A stretch of DNA of 64,000 nucleotides from Streptomyces fulvoviolaceus (GCF_000718165.1 NZ_JOEY01000006.1:177802-241801), one strand, 5' to 3'; shown: positions 18,595-29,401, numbered from the stretch's first letter. The notes: a model not told the origin generated them from the sequence alone. Program-made: numbers and translations.

Positions 18595-18611
18595 ACTGGC
18601 TGATGGCCAGT
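18595..18611. promoter_or_regulatory. Inverted repeat in the divergent kinase/hypothetical promoter region
   Basis: ACTGGC-TGATG-GCCAGT, perfect 6-bp arms with TT/AA continuing outside. It lies 95 bp from the kinase start and 179 bp from the divergent gene, in an AT-richer stretch; a possible -10 TATAGT for the rightward gene lies near 18680 without a clear -35. No other feature is visible in 18501-18789. Confidence 0.4.
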
Positions 18612-18789
18612 CAAATCATGGCTACAGAAAAGAAGTTCGAAAACATCCGGAACCACAGGTGGCACGGAATTCACGCCCCTATAGTGACCGCCGACCAACG
18701 CGATCTCCTCAACCGCCGCCCAGAGGAGGGCTGTTGTTACTCCACCCTGCCGTCTTGCCCGACCGCCCGAGGTCCGGGGCGGGCGGCTG

Positions 18790-19785
18790 ATGGCCAGAGA
18801 AGGAGCACGCCCCGCATACGATCCCGCCGGACACGACACCGAGCTGCGCGCCGCCCTCCAGGAGGTGCGCACCGGGCGCTGGATGTCGATGCGCAACCTG
18901 CTGGAGCGGACCACCGCCTGGTGGCAGTGGACCCAGCGCACCCAGGTCCTGGCCGCGGCGGCCGCGGGCACCGACGTGGTGCGGACCTGGCTCGCCGAGG
19001 AACCGGGCAGCGTTCCGGCCACAGTGATGCGCGCCCGGGTCGCCGTGGAGCGCGCGCTGCGGGCCCGGCGCGAGAACCATCGCCGTACCCATGAACTGTG
19101 GATCGAGGCCTGGGACGTGAGCCGGACCGCCGCCCGGGTCGCGCACCAGGACCCGGTGCCCTGGGTGTGCCTGCTGGCCCTCGCCCAGCTGGACCGCAAG
19201 CTGCTGTGGGAGGAGCACCGGGTGCCGCCGCCCGGGCCGATGCTGCCGCCCGGGCCGTGGGGCCTGCTGGCCGAGGCGGACAAGCGCGACCCGTACAACC
19301 GCGAGGCCCACCACCGCATGCTGCAGTTCCTGTACGGGCAGGCGGCCACGGGCCGGCTGGCGGAGGCGATCGGGTACGCGCACTGGGTCGCCGACTCCGC
19401 CCCGCGGGGTTCCGCACTGCACGTCCTGCCGCTCTACGTACGGGTCGAGCGCTACCGGCGCGGCGGCGGCCACAGCGCCGCGCTCGACCTGCACTGGGTC
19501 GCCGAGGACGCCACCCGCGAGGCGAGCCGGGCGTACGAGGCGTGGTTCGAGCACTCCCGCGCCGACGAACGCACCCCGCTCGACCTCAACCATCTCGCCC
19601 ACGCCCTGTGGGGAGCCCTGACGTTCGAGGACGCGACGCGCGTCTTCGACGCACTCGGCCCCTACTACACCCCGCTGCCCTGGGCCTACCGCGCCGACGA
19701 TCCCGGCGACCAGGCCCAGGCCGTACAGATCTTCCTCCAGGCCCGCGCCCGCAGCCGGTCCGCGGCGCACGGCCCCGACGCCTGA
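18790..19785 (+). CDS. Conserved-looking hypothetical, TPR-like helical protein
   Basis: 331 residues, almost wholly alpha-helical by composition and rich in Arg, Ala and Trp: TAWWQWTQRTQVLAAAAAGT near 40, RRENHRRTHELWIEAWDVSR, DKRDPYNREAHHRMLQFLYG and, late, LDLNHLAHALWGALTFEDAT. The helix-pair pattern resembles TPR/SEL1 scaffolds and the DUF4034-like proteins of Streptomyces, but I cannot name a family securely. No signal peptide or membrane segment. The ATG has only a weak ribosome binding site. The gene is followed after 34 bp by the APC permease on the same strand, so cotranscription is likely. Confidence 0.6.
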   Translation: MAREGARPAYDPAGHDTELRAALQEVRTGRWMSMRNLLERTTAWWQWTQRTQVLAAAAAGTDVVRTWLAEEPGSVPATVMRARVAVERALRARRENHRRTHELWIEAWDVSRTAARVAHQDPVPWVCLLALAQLDRKLLWEEHRVPPPGPMLPPGPWGLLAEADKRDPYNREAHHRMLQFLYGQAATGRLAEAIGYAHWVADSAPRGSALHVLPLYVRVERYRRGGGHSAALDLHWVAEDATREASRAYEAWFEHSRADERTPLDLNHLAHALWGALTFEDATRVFDALGPYYTPLPWAYRADDPGDQAQAVQIFLQARARSRSAAHGPDA

Positions 19786-19819
19786 CCCCACCACCCCCCG
19801 TCCCTACGGAGGTCTCCGC

Positions 19820-21349
19820 ATGTCACCCACCCCCGAACCATCCATATCCGCAGGCGTGCCCCAGCACGACGAGGAGCAGCGCCTGCGAGAACTCGGCTAC
19901 CGGCCGGTGCTCGCCCGTCGTATGGGCGGCTTCGGCAACTTCGCCATCAGCTTCTCGGTGATCTCGATCCTGTCCGGCTGCATGACCCTGTACGGCTTCG
20001 GCATGGGCGCGGGCGGCCCCGCCGTGATGCTGTGGGGCTGGGCGGGCGTCGGCCTGTTCGTGCTGTGCGTGGGACTCGCGCTGGCGGAGGTCACCAGCGC
20101 GTATCCGACGTCCGGCGCCCTGTACTACATGGCCGACCGGCTCGGCGGGCGCCGCTGGGGCTGGTACACGGGCTGGCTGAACCTGCTCGGGCTGCTGGGC
20201 GCGATCGCCGGAATCGACTACGGCGCCGCCCTGTTCGCGGGCGCGTTCGCCAACCTCCAGTGGGGCTTCGAGCCGACGCCGGAGAAGACGATGCTGATCT
20301 TCTTGGCGATCCTGCTGCTGCACGCCGTACTGAACCTGTTCGGCGTCCGCCTGGTCAGCGTCCTCAACTCCATATCCGTGTGGTGGCACTTGGCGGGCGT
20401 GGCCCTCATCGTCGGCGCCCTGTGGATCGTCCCCGACCACCACCAGTCCCCGTCCTTCGTGTTCACCGAGTTCGTCAACGACACCGGCTGGCACAACCCC
20501 GTCTATGTGGCCGCGATCGGCCTGCTGCTCGCGCAGTACACGTTCTCCGGCTACGACGCCTCGGCCCACCTGTCGGAGGAGACCTCCAACGCCTCGGTGT
20601 CGGCCGCGAAGGGGATCGTGCGCTCGATCTGGGTCTCGTGGATCGCCGGCTTCGTGCTGCTCACGGGGCTCACCTTCGCGATCCAGGACTACGACGCCAC
20701 GCGGGCCAGCGAGACCGGGGTGCCGCCGGCGCAGATCCTGCTCGACGGGCTGGGCACGGACGGCGCGAGCGCGCTGCTGGTCGTGGTGATCGTGGCGCAG
20801 CTGTTCTGCGGCAACGCCGAGGTCGCGGCGGCGAGCCGGATGGTGTTCGCGTTCAGCCGGGACAAGGCCCTGCCGGGCTCCGCGCTGTGGCGCAAGGTCA
20901 GCAGCCGCACGCAGACCCCGGTCGCCGCCGTCTGGCTGTCGGTGGTCGTCGCCGGCCTCCTCGCGCTGCCCTCCCTGTACTCGCCGACCGCCTACGGCGC
21001 GGTCACCGCCATCAACGTCATCGGCATCACGCCCGCGTACGCCATCCCCGTGCTGCTGCGGCTGCGCGCGGGCGACCGTTTTCAGCCGGGTCCGTGGAGC
21101 CTGGGCCGGTGGAGCAAGCCGATCGGATGGGTCGCTGTGGTCTGGGTGGCGTGTGTGACGGTGCTGTTCTGCCTGCCCCAGTCCTCGCCGGTGACGGTGG
21201 ACACGATGAACTACGCGTCCGTCGCCCTCGTCGTCGTACTGGTCCTGGCCACGGTGTGGTGGTTCGTCGCCCGCCGTTCGTACGGAACGCCCACGACGGC
21301 CGCGTACTCCGACCGGGAGCAGGCCGAACTGGCCGAGGGAATCGTCTGA
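19820..21349 (+). CDS. APC-superfamily amino acid/GABA-type permease
   Basis: 509 residues with twelve predicted membrane helices. Residues 20-45 (RLRELGYRPVLARRMGGFGN) and FAISFSVISILSGC are typical of the amino acid/choline transporter family that includes GABA and choline permeases; helix 1 unwinding and the AYPTSGALYYM motif are present, and GYDASAHLSEET matches the family signature before helix 7. It imports amino acids or amines with protons; which one is not visible. ACGGAGG precedes the ATG at ideal spacing. The nearby polyol module does not obviously share a substrate. Confidence 0.85.
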   Translation: MSPTPEPSISAGVPQHDEEQRLRELGYRPVLARRMGGFGNFAISFSVISILSGCMTLYGFGMGAGGPAVMLWGWAGVGLFVLCVGLALAEVTSAYPTSGALYYMADRLGGRRWGWYTGWLNLLGLLGAIAGIDYGAALFAGAFANLQWGFEPTPEKTMLIFLAILLLHAVLNLFGVRLVSVLNSISVWWHLAGVALIVGALWIVPDHHQSPSFVFTEFVNDTGWHNPVYVAAIGLLLAQYTFSGYDASAHLSEETSNASVSAAKGIVRSIWVSWIAGFVLLTGLTFAIQDYDATRASETGVPPAQILLDGLGTDGASALLVVVIVAQLFCGNAEVAAASRMVFAFSRDKALPGSALWRKVSSRTQTPVAAVWLSVVVAGLLALPSLYSPTAYGAVTAINVIGITPAYAIPVLLRLRAGDRFQPGPWSLGRWSKPIGWVAVVWVACVTVLFCLPQSSPVTVDTMNYASVALVVVLVLATVWWFVARRSYGTPTTAAYSDREQAELAEGIV

Positions 21350-21479
21350 AACAGCGCGATCCGGCGCCTGGCCCGGTACGAACTCCTGTGCCGGGTACGG
21401 CAAGATGAGCGGTTGCGTCGGCCACGAAACCTTCACGGCCTGCGCGATCGCACATCCCGCAATTCGAACAGGTGGCAAC

Positions 21480-22592
21480 GTGACGGCATTTCAACGGGAT
21501 CTCACCATGGACGACCTGGTCGTCCCCGGCATCGCGGTGGTCGCGGGCCTGGTGGCGGCGTTCCTGCTGCGCATGCTGCTCAAGTGGCTGGGCAAGCACG
21601 CCGACCGGACCCGCTGGAGCGGCGACGACGTCATCGTGGGCGCCCTCAGCATCGTGGTGCCATGGGGCGCGATCACGGGCGGTGCGGCCATCGCCGCGGC
21701 GGCGCTGCCGCTGACCTCGGCGATCCAGCACACGGTCAACCAGGTCCTGACCGTACTGCTGATCTTCGTCGTCACCGTGGCGGCGGCCCGGCTGGTCGCC
21801 GGCCTGATGCGAACGGTCACCCAGTCCCGCTCCGGAGTCGCGGGCTCGGCCACCATCTTCGTCAACATCACCCGGGTGCTGGTCCTGGCGATCGGCTTCC
21901 TGGTGGTGCTGCAGACGCTGGGCATCTCCATAGCGCCCATGCTCACCGCCCTGGGTGTCGGCGGTCTGGCGGTCGCCCTCGCCCTGCAGGACACCCTGGC
22001 GAACCTCTTCGCGGGCATCCACATCCTCGCCTCCAAGACCGTCCAGCGCGGTGACTACATCAAGCTGAGCAGCGGCGAGGAGGGCTATGTCGAGGACATC
22101 AACTGGCGCCAGACGACGGTCCGCGCGCTTTCCAACAACCTGATCGTCATCCCCAACGGCGAGCTCGCGAAGTCCAACATGACCAACTTCATGCGTCCCG
22201 AGCAGCAGTTGACGATCCTGGTCCAGGTCGGAGTGGCCTACGACAGCGATCTGGAGCACGTCGAGAAGGTCACCTGCGAGGTCGTCACCGAGGTGATGAC
22301 CGACATCGAGGGCGCGCTCCCGGAGCACGAGGCGATGGTCCGCTTCCACACCTTCGGCGACTCCCGCATCGGCTTCACGGTGATCCTGGGCGTCGGCGAG
22401 TTCAGCGACCAGTTCAGGATCAAGCACGAGTTCATCAAGCAACTGCACAAGCGCTACCGCGCGGAGGGCATCCGGATCCCGGCGCCGGCGCGGACGGTGG
22501 CGCTGCAGCATGGATCGGTGGCGATTCCGCAGCAGCGCGGGGCGGAAGTGGAGATCAAGCCGGGCGAAGTCCACTCCACCCGGCTCGACTGA
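21480..22592 (+). CDS. MscS-family mechanosensitive ion channel
   Basis: 370 residues. Four membrane helices in the first ~190 residues, the last being the Gly/Ala-rich pore helix TALGVGGLAVALALQDTLAN, followed by the beta domain LASKTVQRGDYIKL, EGYVEDINWRQTTVRALSNN and IVIPNGELAKSNMTNF that are diagnostic of MscS. It should open on membrane tension to release solutes after osmotic downshock. GTG 21480 was chosen because AGGTGG lies four bases upstream; an ATG 10 codons later (MDDLVV) and an earlier ATG at 21405 are alternatives without support. A hairpin follows 37 bp after the stop. Confidence 0.85.
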   Translation: MTAFQRDLTMDDLVVPGIAVVAGLVAAFLLRMLLKWLGKHADRTRWSGDDVIVGALSIVVPWGAITGGAAIAAAALPLTSAIQHTVNQVLTVLLIFVVTVAAARLVAGLMRTVTQSRSGVAGSATIFVNITRVLVLAIGFLVVLQTLGISIAPMLTALGVGGLAVALALQDTLANLFAGIHILASKTVQRGDYIKLSSGEEGYVEDINWRQTTVRALSNNLIVIPNGELAKSNMTNFMRPEQQLTILVQVGVAYDSDLEHVEKVTCEVVTEVMTDIEGALPEHEAMVRFHTFGDSRIGFTVILGVGEFSDQFRIKHEFIKQLHKRYRAEGIRIPAPARTVALQHGSVAIPQQRGAEVEIKPGEVHSTRLD

Positions 22593-22628
22593 AGCCCTAC
22601 AGCGTGGCCGAGTTGTCGTGGTATCCGC

Positions 22629-22648
22629 CCGGCCGGCTCTCGGGCCGG
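22629..22648 (+). terminator. Candidate terminator after mscS
   Basis: CCGGCC, 8-base loop, GGCCGG, 37 bp after the channel stop codon. Short but fully GC stem. Confidence 0.4.
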
Positions 22649-22693
22649 CGCAGTGACGAGCTCACCGGCGTCACCGTCCAGTCCGGGTGGCCG

Positions 22694-22715
22694 GGCATCC
22701 GCGGGAGAGGATGCC
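22694..22715 (-). terminator. Hairpin after the RHH gene, possibly element left end
   Basis: GGCATCC, 8-base loop, GGATGCC, starting 8 bp past the RHH stop codon (22723). It can be the RHH terminator or the subterminal hairpin expected near the left end of an IS200/IS605-type element. Confidence 0.4.
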
Positions 22716-22722
22716 TCGACCT

Positions 22723-22899
22723 TCAGACCTGGGAGGTGTCCGGCTTTCCGCCAGGCGATTCGGCACTTCCTGCGGGAGCACCAAGAGCCACCTCCAACAA
22801 ATGCAGGATCTCGGAGTTGACGGACCGCCGATCAATTGCCGCCTGAGCGGTCAGCCGGGCGTGCAGATCTTCAGGAATGCGCAACGCGAAGCGAATCAT
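22723..22899 (-). CDS. Arc-like ribbon-helix-helix DNA-binding protein
   Basis: A 58-residue gene reading IRFALRIPEDLHARLTAQAA then DRRSVNSEILHLLEVALGAP, the Arc/CopG pattern: beta-strand F-A-L-R-I-P, helix A (EDLHARLTAQAAID), turn RRSVN, helix B SEILHLLEVAL. The tail (SAESPGGKPDTSQV) is disordered. It should bind DNA as a dimer of dimers. Only 17 bp separate its start from that of the divergent TnpB gene, so the promoters overlap and this protein is well placed to repress both. No clear Shine-Dalgarno. Gene pairs of this kind are likely part of the element rather than chromosomal, an inference from spacing. Confidence 0.75.
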   Translation of the reverse strand: MIRFALRIPEDLHARLTAQAAIDRRSVNSEILHLLEVALGAPAGSAESPGGKPDTSQV

Positions 22900-22916
22900 G
22901 ACGCTAGCCTGACATC

Positions 22917-24119
22917 ATGGCGACATCAATGGAAGACGAGGATGCTGGGCACGCCCGGTATACCTTCCGACTTCGCGTGTCGTCCACGGCCCGTGCTGCG
23001 CTGACGGCGGAGTGGGACAGGTGCCGCTGGATCTGGAACGAGTGCGTGGCTCGTTCGAAGAAGGCACATGCCGAAGGTGAGAAGGTCGGACCCGCCGTGC
23101 TGGACAAGATGTTGACCGCGGCCCGCGCGGTCACGCCGTGGTTGGCCGAGGGCTCCAGCGTTCCGCAACAGCAACTCATCCGCGACTTCGGCAAGTCACG
23201 CGCCAAGGCGGTCAAGGACTTCAAGGAACGGCTACCGATGCACCGACGCGCCGGGATGCCGAAATACAAGAAGAAGCACGAGGCTCCGCCAACCCTGAAC
23301 TACACCCGCCGCGGCTTCCGCATCAAGGACGGCAAGCTGCACCTGGCAGGCGGCATCGCTCTGACCGTCGCGTGGTCGCGGCAACTGCCCGCCGCCCCCT
23401 CGTCCGTCCGGGTCCATCAGGACACCTTGGGGCATTGGTACTGCTCGTTCGTGGTCCCCACCCAGACCGAACTGCTGCCAGAGACCGGTCGCGTCATCGG
23501 TGTCGACTGGGGCGTGAAGGAGACGGCGACCACCACGAGCGCTGCACACGACCTGTCGCACCCCGAACACGGCAGGAAGACCCAGGAGAAGCTGGCCCGC
23601 TACGACCGGATGATGGCCCGACGCAAGCCGAAGAAGGGGCAAGCTGCTTCGAAGGGGTACCGGGAGGCCGGACACCTGCGGGCCAAGCTGCACAAGAAGG
23701 TTGCCCGGCAGCGGCAGGACACGGGCCGCAAGTGGGCGAAGAAGATGGTGACCGACCATGACGCCCTCGCGGTCGAGGACTTCAAGCCGAAATTCCTCGC
23801 CAAGACCACCATGGCCCGCAAAGCCGCCGACGCCGCCATCGGCGCCACCAAACAGGCCCTGATCGAGATGGGCCACAAGCACAGCCGTGCTGTGCACCTG
23901 GTACACCCCGCGCACACCACGATGGACTGCGGACACTGCGGAGCGAGAGCCAAGCACGCACTTCCGCTGGGCGAGCGCACTTACACTTGCACCGCGTGCG
24001 GAGCCGTGTCCCCCAGGGACAAGAACTCCGCACGCGTGATGCTCGTCCGGGCGGGTCTGACCCCGGCTGGCGCTGATCGCGTAAGACTCGATCACTCGTT
24101 GAGTGACCGAGCGGCGTGA
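22917..24119 (+). CDS. TnpB-family RNA-guided nuclease (IS605 OrfB)
   Basis: 400 residues. N-terminal OrfB_IS605 helical region (FRLRVSSTARAALTAEWDRC, WNECVARSK), then a RuvC core with all three acidic residues: Asp197 in VIGVDWGVKETAT, Glu287 in LAVEDFKPKFL, Asp368 in SPRDKNSARVM. A four-Cys zinc ribbon (CGHCGARAKHALP ... CTAC) lies between Glu287 and Asp368, as expected. TnpB proteins bind an omega RNA made from the element's right end and cut matching DNA next to a short motif; intact residues suggest activity. No ribosome binding site is seen upstream of ATG 22917, so the mRNA may be leaderless. Confidence 0.85.
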   Translation: MATSMEDEDAGHARYTFRLRVSSTARAALTAEWDRCRWIWNECVARSKKAHAEGEKVGPAVLDKMLTAARAVTPWLAEGSSVPQQQLIRDFGKSRAKAVKDFKERLPMHRRAGMPKYKKKHEAPPTLNYTRRGFRIKDGKLHLAGGIALTVAWSRQLPAAPSSVRVHQDTLGHWYCSFVVPTQTELLPETGRVIGVDWGVKETATTTSAAHDLSHPEHGRKTQEKLARYDRMMARRKPKKGQAASKGYREAGHLRAKLHKKVARQRQDTGRKWAKKMVTDHDALAVEDFKPKFLAKTTMARKAADAAIGATKQALIEMGHKHSRAVHLVHPAHTTMDCGHCGARAKHALPLGERTYTCTACGAVSPRDKNSARVMLVRAGLTPAGADRVRLDHSLSDRAA

Positions 24120-24157
24120 GCCAGGAGTCCTCCGGTTTCAGTCGGAGGAGCAGTCAA
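24120..24157 (+). ncRNA. Right end of the element / 3' part of omega RNA
   Basis: A hairpin TCCTCCG (24128-24134), 8-base loop, CGGAGGA (24143-24149), then GCAGTCAA, directly after the TnpB stop. Omega RNAs overlap the 3' end of tnpB and finish with such a hairpin; the guide is taken from what follows. If so, the native guide starts at about 24158 (TCTGGTGCGATATCTC...). The 5' limit of the RNA inside tnpB is not visible. Confidence 0.55.
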
Positions 24158-24342
24158 TCTGGTGCGATATCTCACTGACGGTCCACTTTCGCTCAAGGGG
24201 CGGGTGATCTGGCCCGGCCGTCGGATGAAATGGCGATCAACATGCATGACCGCAGGATCAGACGCCGCGGTTGCCTCAGAAGATGCACAGCATGTCCGGA
24301 AGTACGCGAGGACCGCTGTCGAGGACGGGTCGATCACGAGAT

Positions 24343-24358
24343 ATCTTGATGTCGAGCA
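24343..24358 (+). promoter_or_regulatory. Imperfect palindrome upstream of isocitrate dehydrogenase
   Basis: ATCTTGATGTCGAGCA, centred on CTTGA-TG-TCGAG, 29 bp before the GTG start. AT-rich for this genome. A site of this kind could bind a TCA-cycle regulator; I have no direct match to a known consensus. Nothing else stands out in 24158-24386. Confidence 0.35.
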
Positions 24359-24386
24359 ATGTTGCAGACGTGGAGCGGAGCACCCG

Positions 24387-26603
<2,217 letters not shown>

Positions 26604-26642
26604 ACCGACGTCACGGGGCCATGGGGCCCCGCACGGCCCTGA

Positions 26643-26679
26643 CTCCGCCCCGGTCGGCAACTGCCCGGCCGGGGCGGAG
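26643..26679 (+). terminator. Strong hairpin terminator after icd
   Basis: CTCCGCCCCGG, 15-base loop, CCGGGGCGGAG: 11 perfect base pairs 39 bp past the stop codon. Confidence 0.75.
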
Positions 26680-26747
26680 CCGTGTGCGGGGCTGTGCGTG
26701 CAGGGCGTTGCGGTGGGCACGTGGTCGTGGATGTGCGTACGAGGCCT

Positions 26748-26906
26748 GGCAGTGCGCACGGGGCGCGACAGCGGGCACGGGCCGTAGCAGTGCGCACGGT
26801 CTGTGACAGCGGGCACGGCCGCGACAGCAGGCACGGGTCGTAGCAGTGGGCACGGTCCGTGACAGCAGGCACGGGCCGTGACAGCAGGCACAGGTCGTGG
26901 CTGTGA
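26748..26906. repeat. Degenerate ~19-bp tandem repeat, about eight copies
   Basis: Head-to-tail copies of roughly CAGYRGGCACGGGYCGTGA, 18-20 bp each, for example CAGCGGGCACGGGCCGTA (26769-26786), CAGCAGGCACGGGTCGTA, CAGCAGGCACGGGCCGTGA, CAGCAGGCACAGGTCGTGG. Copies differ at a few positions and in length. The array fills the space between the icd terminator and the SGNH gene. No ORF or spacer structure, so not a CRISPR array. Confidence 0.65.
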
Positions 26907-26998
26907 GTGCGGGTCACAGCATCCGGGACGACTGGTTACGGCCGGCCCGGTCCCCCACGATGACCTTGCGCGCCGCGGGCGCGGGAGGGGGGATCGGG

Positions 26999-28057
26999 AT
27001 GGGCCGTGTCGTGGCGGGTTCGGACCCGGTGCTGCGCTTTCGGGGCGCCGTCTCCCTCCAGCACGGCCCTGGCTGGGTCACCCCCTGGCGGCTGCCCCAC
27101 GAGGAGGCCCGGCTGCATCTCCCGGAGGGCGGGATCGGCCGGGCCGCCATGCCCGCCGGGGTCCGCGTCACCCTGCGCACCGACAGCACCGCCCTGACCT
27201 GCCACTACCAGGCGGACCCGGCGCCCCGTCTGAACGGACCGCAGGAGCGGCCCGTCCTGGACGTCCGCTGCGACGGCCGGCACACCGAGTCCGTGCTCCT
27301 GCGGGCCGACGGACACGACGCCCGCTTCCGGGTGGCCCTGCCCGGCCGGCCCGTGCTCGTCGAGCTGTGGCTGCCGACGTACCACCAGTTCCGGCTGCGC
27401 TCCCTGGTCCTCGACGAGGAGGCCGCGGTCGTGCGCGAGGACCGGGACCGGCCCCGCTGGGTGCACTACGGCAGCTCCATCTCCCAGGGCCGCGGGGCCG
27501 GTTCACCGAGCCGCGCCTGGGCCGCGCTGGTCGCCGAGCGCGCCGGGCTCGACGTGACGTCGGTCGCCCTCGGCGCCGCCTGCTGCCTCCAGCCCATGAC
27601 GGCACGCCTGATGCGCGACCTGCCCGCCGACCTGCTCACCGCCTGTGTCGGCATCAACATCCAGGCCCTCGGCAGCCACGGCCCGGACGCGTTCACCTCC
27701 GCGCTCGTCGGCTTCGTGCGGACCGTGCGCGACGGGCACCCGGAGACTCCGTTCGCCGTGATGTCCACCATCGTCGCCCCGGACCGGGAGGACGTCCCGG
27801 GACCGTCCGGACTGACGATCAAGGAGTGCCGCGAACGGACGTACAGCGCGGTGGAGTTGCTGCGCTCCCACGGCGACATGAACCTCCACTACGTCGACGG
27901 CCTGGACGTCTTCGGACCGGACCAGGCCCCGCTCCTGCTGGAACCGGAGGGCATCGACCGGCTGCACCCGGGGCCCGAAGGCCACCCGGTGTTCGCCGAC
28001 CGCTTCCTCGCGGCGCTGCGCCGCAGCGGGTGTCTCCCAGCCTGTGTGTCGCAGTAA
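26999..28057 (+). CDS. SGNH/GDSL-like hydrolase
   Basis: 352 residues. The N-terminal ~130 residues form a beta-rich jelly-roll-like part (VLRFRGAVSLQHGPGW, VRVTLRTDSTALTCHYQ), as in carbohydrate-esterase-like SGNH enzymes; the C-terminal ~200 form the hydrolase: WVHYGSSISQGRG supplies the nucleophile Ser (GSS for GDS), VGINIQAL the Asn block, and IDRLHPGPEGHPVFA the Asp/His pair of block V. No signal peptide, so it acts in the cytosol on an acyl or acetyl ester of unknown identity. ATG 26999 was chosen because GGAGGGGGGA lies five bases upstream; an earlier ATG at 26960 is in frame. Confidence 0.75.
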   Translation: MGRVVAGSDPVLRFRGAVSLQHGPGWVTPWRLPHEEARLHLPEGGIGRAAMPAGVRVTLRTDSTALTCHYQADPAPRLNGPQERPVLDVRCDGRHTESVLLRADGHDARFRVALPGRPVLVELWLPTYHQFRLRSLVLDEEAAVVREDRDRPRWVHYGSSISQGRGAGSPSRAWAALVAERAGLDVTSVALGAACCLQPMTARLMRDLPADLLTACVGINIQALGSHGPDAFTSALVGFVRTVRDGHPETPFAVMSTIVAPDREDVPGPSGLTIKECRERTYSAVELLRSHGDMNLHYVDGLDVFGPDQAPLLLEPEGIDRLHPGPEGHPVFADRFLAALRRSGCLPACVSQ

Positions 28058-28138
28058 CAGCATGAATCCGGAACTGGTTACCTCTGCCGACTTTGGCGAC
28101 GATCGCCAGGTCGTCCCCCATTTCCGGAGAGGAAACCC

Positions 28139-29401
28139 GTGTCCGCAACCGCTCAGCCCGACACCGCAGGGAGCGCCGCGAAGGTGCCCTGGGCCTCGTA
28201 CACGGGCGTGTACCTGCTGCTGTTCCTGATCGGCACGGAGACCTTCCTGGTCTCGCCCCTGCTGCCCACCATCGCCGGTGACGTCGGCGTCTCCGAGGCC
28301 GCGGCGGCGGTCACCGTCACGGCGTACACGCTGGTGTACGCGCTCACCGCGCCCTTCCTGGGCGCGGTCTCCGACCGCTTCGGACGCCGGCCGACGATCC
28401 TCGCGGGCACCGTGTTGTTCCTGCTCGGCAACGCGGTGGCCGCGGTCGCCGGGAACCTCACGGTGCTGGTGGTGGCCCGGGTGCTGGGGGCGCTCGGCGC
28501 GGCCCTCGCGGGCCCGTCGATCTGGGCGCACATCGCGGAGACCGCGCCGGAGGCGGTGCGCGGACGGGCGGTCGGGCTCGGCATGGCGCTGTTCTCGGCG
28601 GGTCAGGTGCTCGGGGTGCCGGCGGGCAGTTTCCTGGCCGGGTGGGGCGGCTGGCGGGCCTCGTTCTGGGCGCTGACGGCACTGTCCCTGGCGTCGGTCC
28701 CGCTGCTCCTGGCGCAGACGAGGAGCGCGCAGGGCCGCACCGACGCGCCGCCGGTGGGCATCGGTTCGGTGTTCGCGGTGTGGCGGGACGGGGTCCTGCG
28801 GCACACGCTGATCGTCGTCTTCCTGCTGCAGGCCGCCAACCTCGGCGCGTACACCTTCCTCGGCACCGCGCTCCACGACCGCTTCGGCCTCTCGGTCGAC
28901 GCGCTCGGTCTGCTCGGCATCCTGGTCGGTGCGGGCAGCGCGCTCGGTTCGCTGGCCGCGGGCCGCATCGGCGACCGGGCCCGCGAGCGGGGTACCGGGG
29001 ACGCCGCGTGGATCCCGGTGTGGGCCCTGGTGCTGGGCGCCGCGGCAGTACTCGCCGCGCTGGGCTCGCCCGAACTGCTCGCCTACGCGGCGGTGTTGGT
29101 GTGGTTCTTCGCCAGCGGAGCCTTCGGCACCCTGATCCAGACGCTCCTGGTGAGCGCCCGGCCGGAGCTGGGCGCGACCTCCAGTTCGTGGAACAGCGCC
29201 ACGCTGTACGCGGGGACGGCGGTGGGTGTGACCGTCGCCGGCGGCTTCGCGCACGCGGACACCGGTACGGCGGCGGTGGGCGGCGGACTCGCGGTACTGG
29301 CGGGGTTGGTGGCGCTGCCGTTGGTGGGTCGGCTGCGGACGCCGGCCGCCCCGGAGACCGGTGCCGCACACGAGGAGGTGTCCGCCCATGACCGCGCCTG
29401 A
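28139..29401 (+). CDS. MFS transporter, DHA1-like efflux
   Basis: 420 residues with twelve membrane helices. The conserved loop 2-3 motif is GAVSDRFGRRPTILAG, and helix 5 carries GMALFSAGQVLGVPAGSFLA, the drug-antiporter motif C, so export of a small molecule with proton exchange is likely. GGAGAGGA precedes GTG 28139. Its last 14 bp overlap the acyltransferase gene, and three more genes follow in coupled order, so it probably exports or resists the product of that group. Confidence 0.85.
   Translation: MSATAQPDTAGSAAKVPWASYTGVYLLLFLIGTETFLVSPLLPTIAGDVGVSEAAAAVTVTAYTLVYALTAPFLGAVSDRFGRRPTILAGTVLFLLGNAVAAVAGNLTVLVVARVLGALGAALAGPSIWAHIAETAPEAVRGRAVGLGMALFSAGQVLGVPAGSFLAGWGGWRASFWALTALSLASVPLLLAQTRSAQGRTDAPPVGIGSVFAVWRDGVLRHTLIVVFLLQAANLGAYTFLGTALHDRFGLSVDALGLLGILVGAGSALGSLAAGRIGDRARERGTGDAAWIPVWALVLGAAAVLAALGSPELLAYAAVLVWFFASGAFGTLIQTLLVSARPELGATSSSWNSATLYAGTAVGVTVAGGFAHADTGTAAVGGGLAVLAGLVALPLVGRLRTPAAPETGAAHEEVSAHDRA

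Larger units (their letters stand above)
22694..24157. mobile_element. IS200/IS605-group element with TnpB only (IS1341 type), left end uncertain
   Basis: Unit of TnpB, a divergent RHH gene and a right-end hairpin; no TnpA (Y1 transposase) is present, so it would need help in trans to move. The right end is placed just after the hairpin 24128-24149 at about 24157; the left end is only suggested by the hairpin at 22694. GC content falls below the flanks in the TnpB gene, in keeping with transfer. It separates mscS from isocitrate dehydrogenase. Confidence 0.6.

Noticed and set aside
15390..19094. 1234-codon open frame on the plus strand
   Set aside because: Lies antisense to three well-supported genes (GlpA-like, FGGY kinase, GlpB-like); a product of GC-rich codon bias.
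26748..26906. CRISPR array
   Set aside because: Units are contiguous without spacers, are degenerate, and no cas genes are near.
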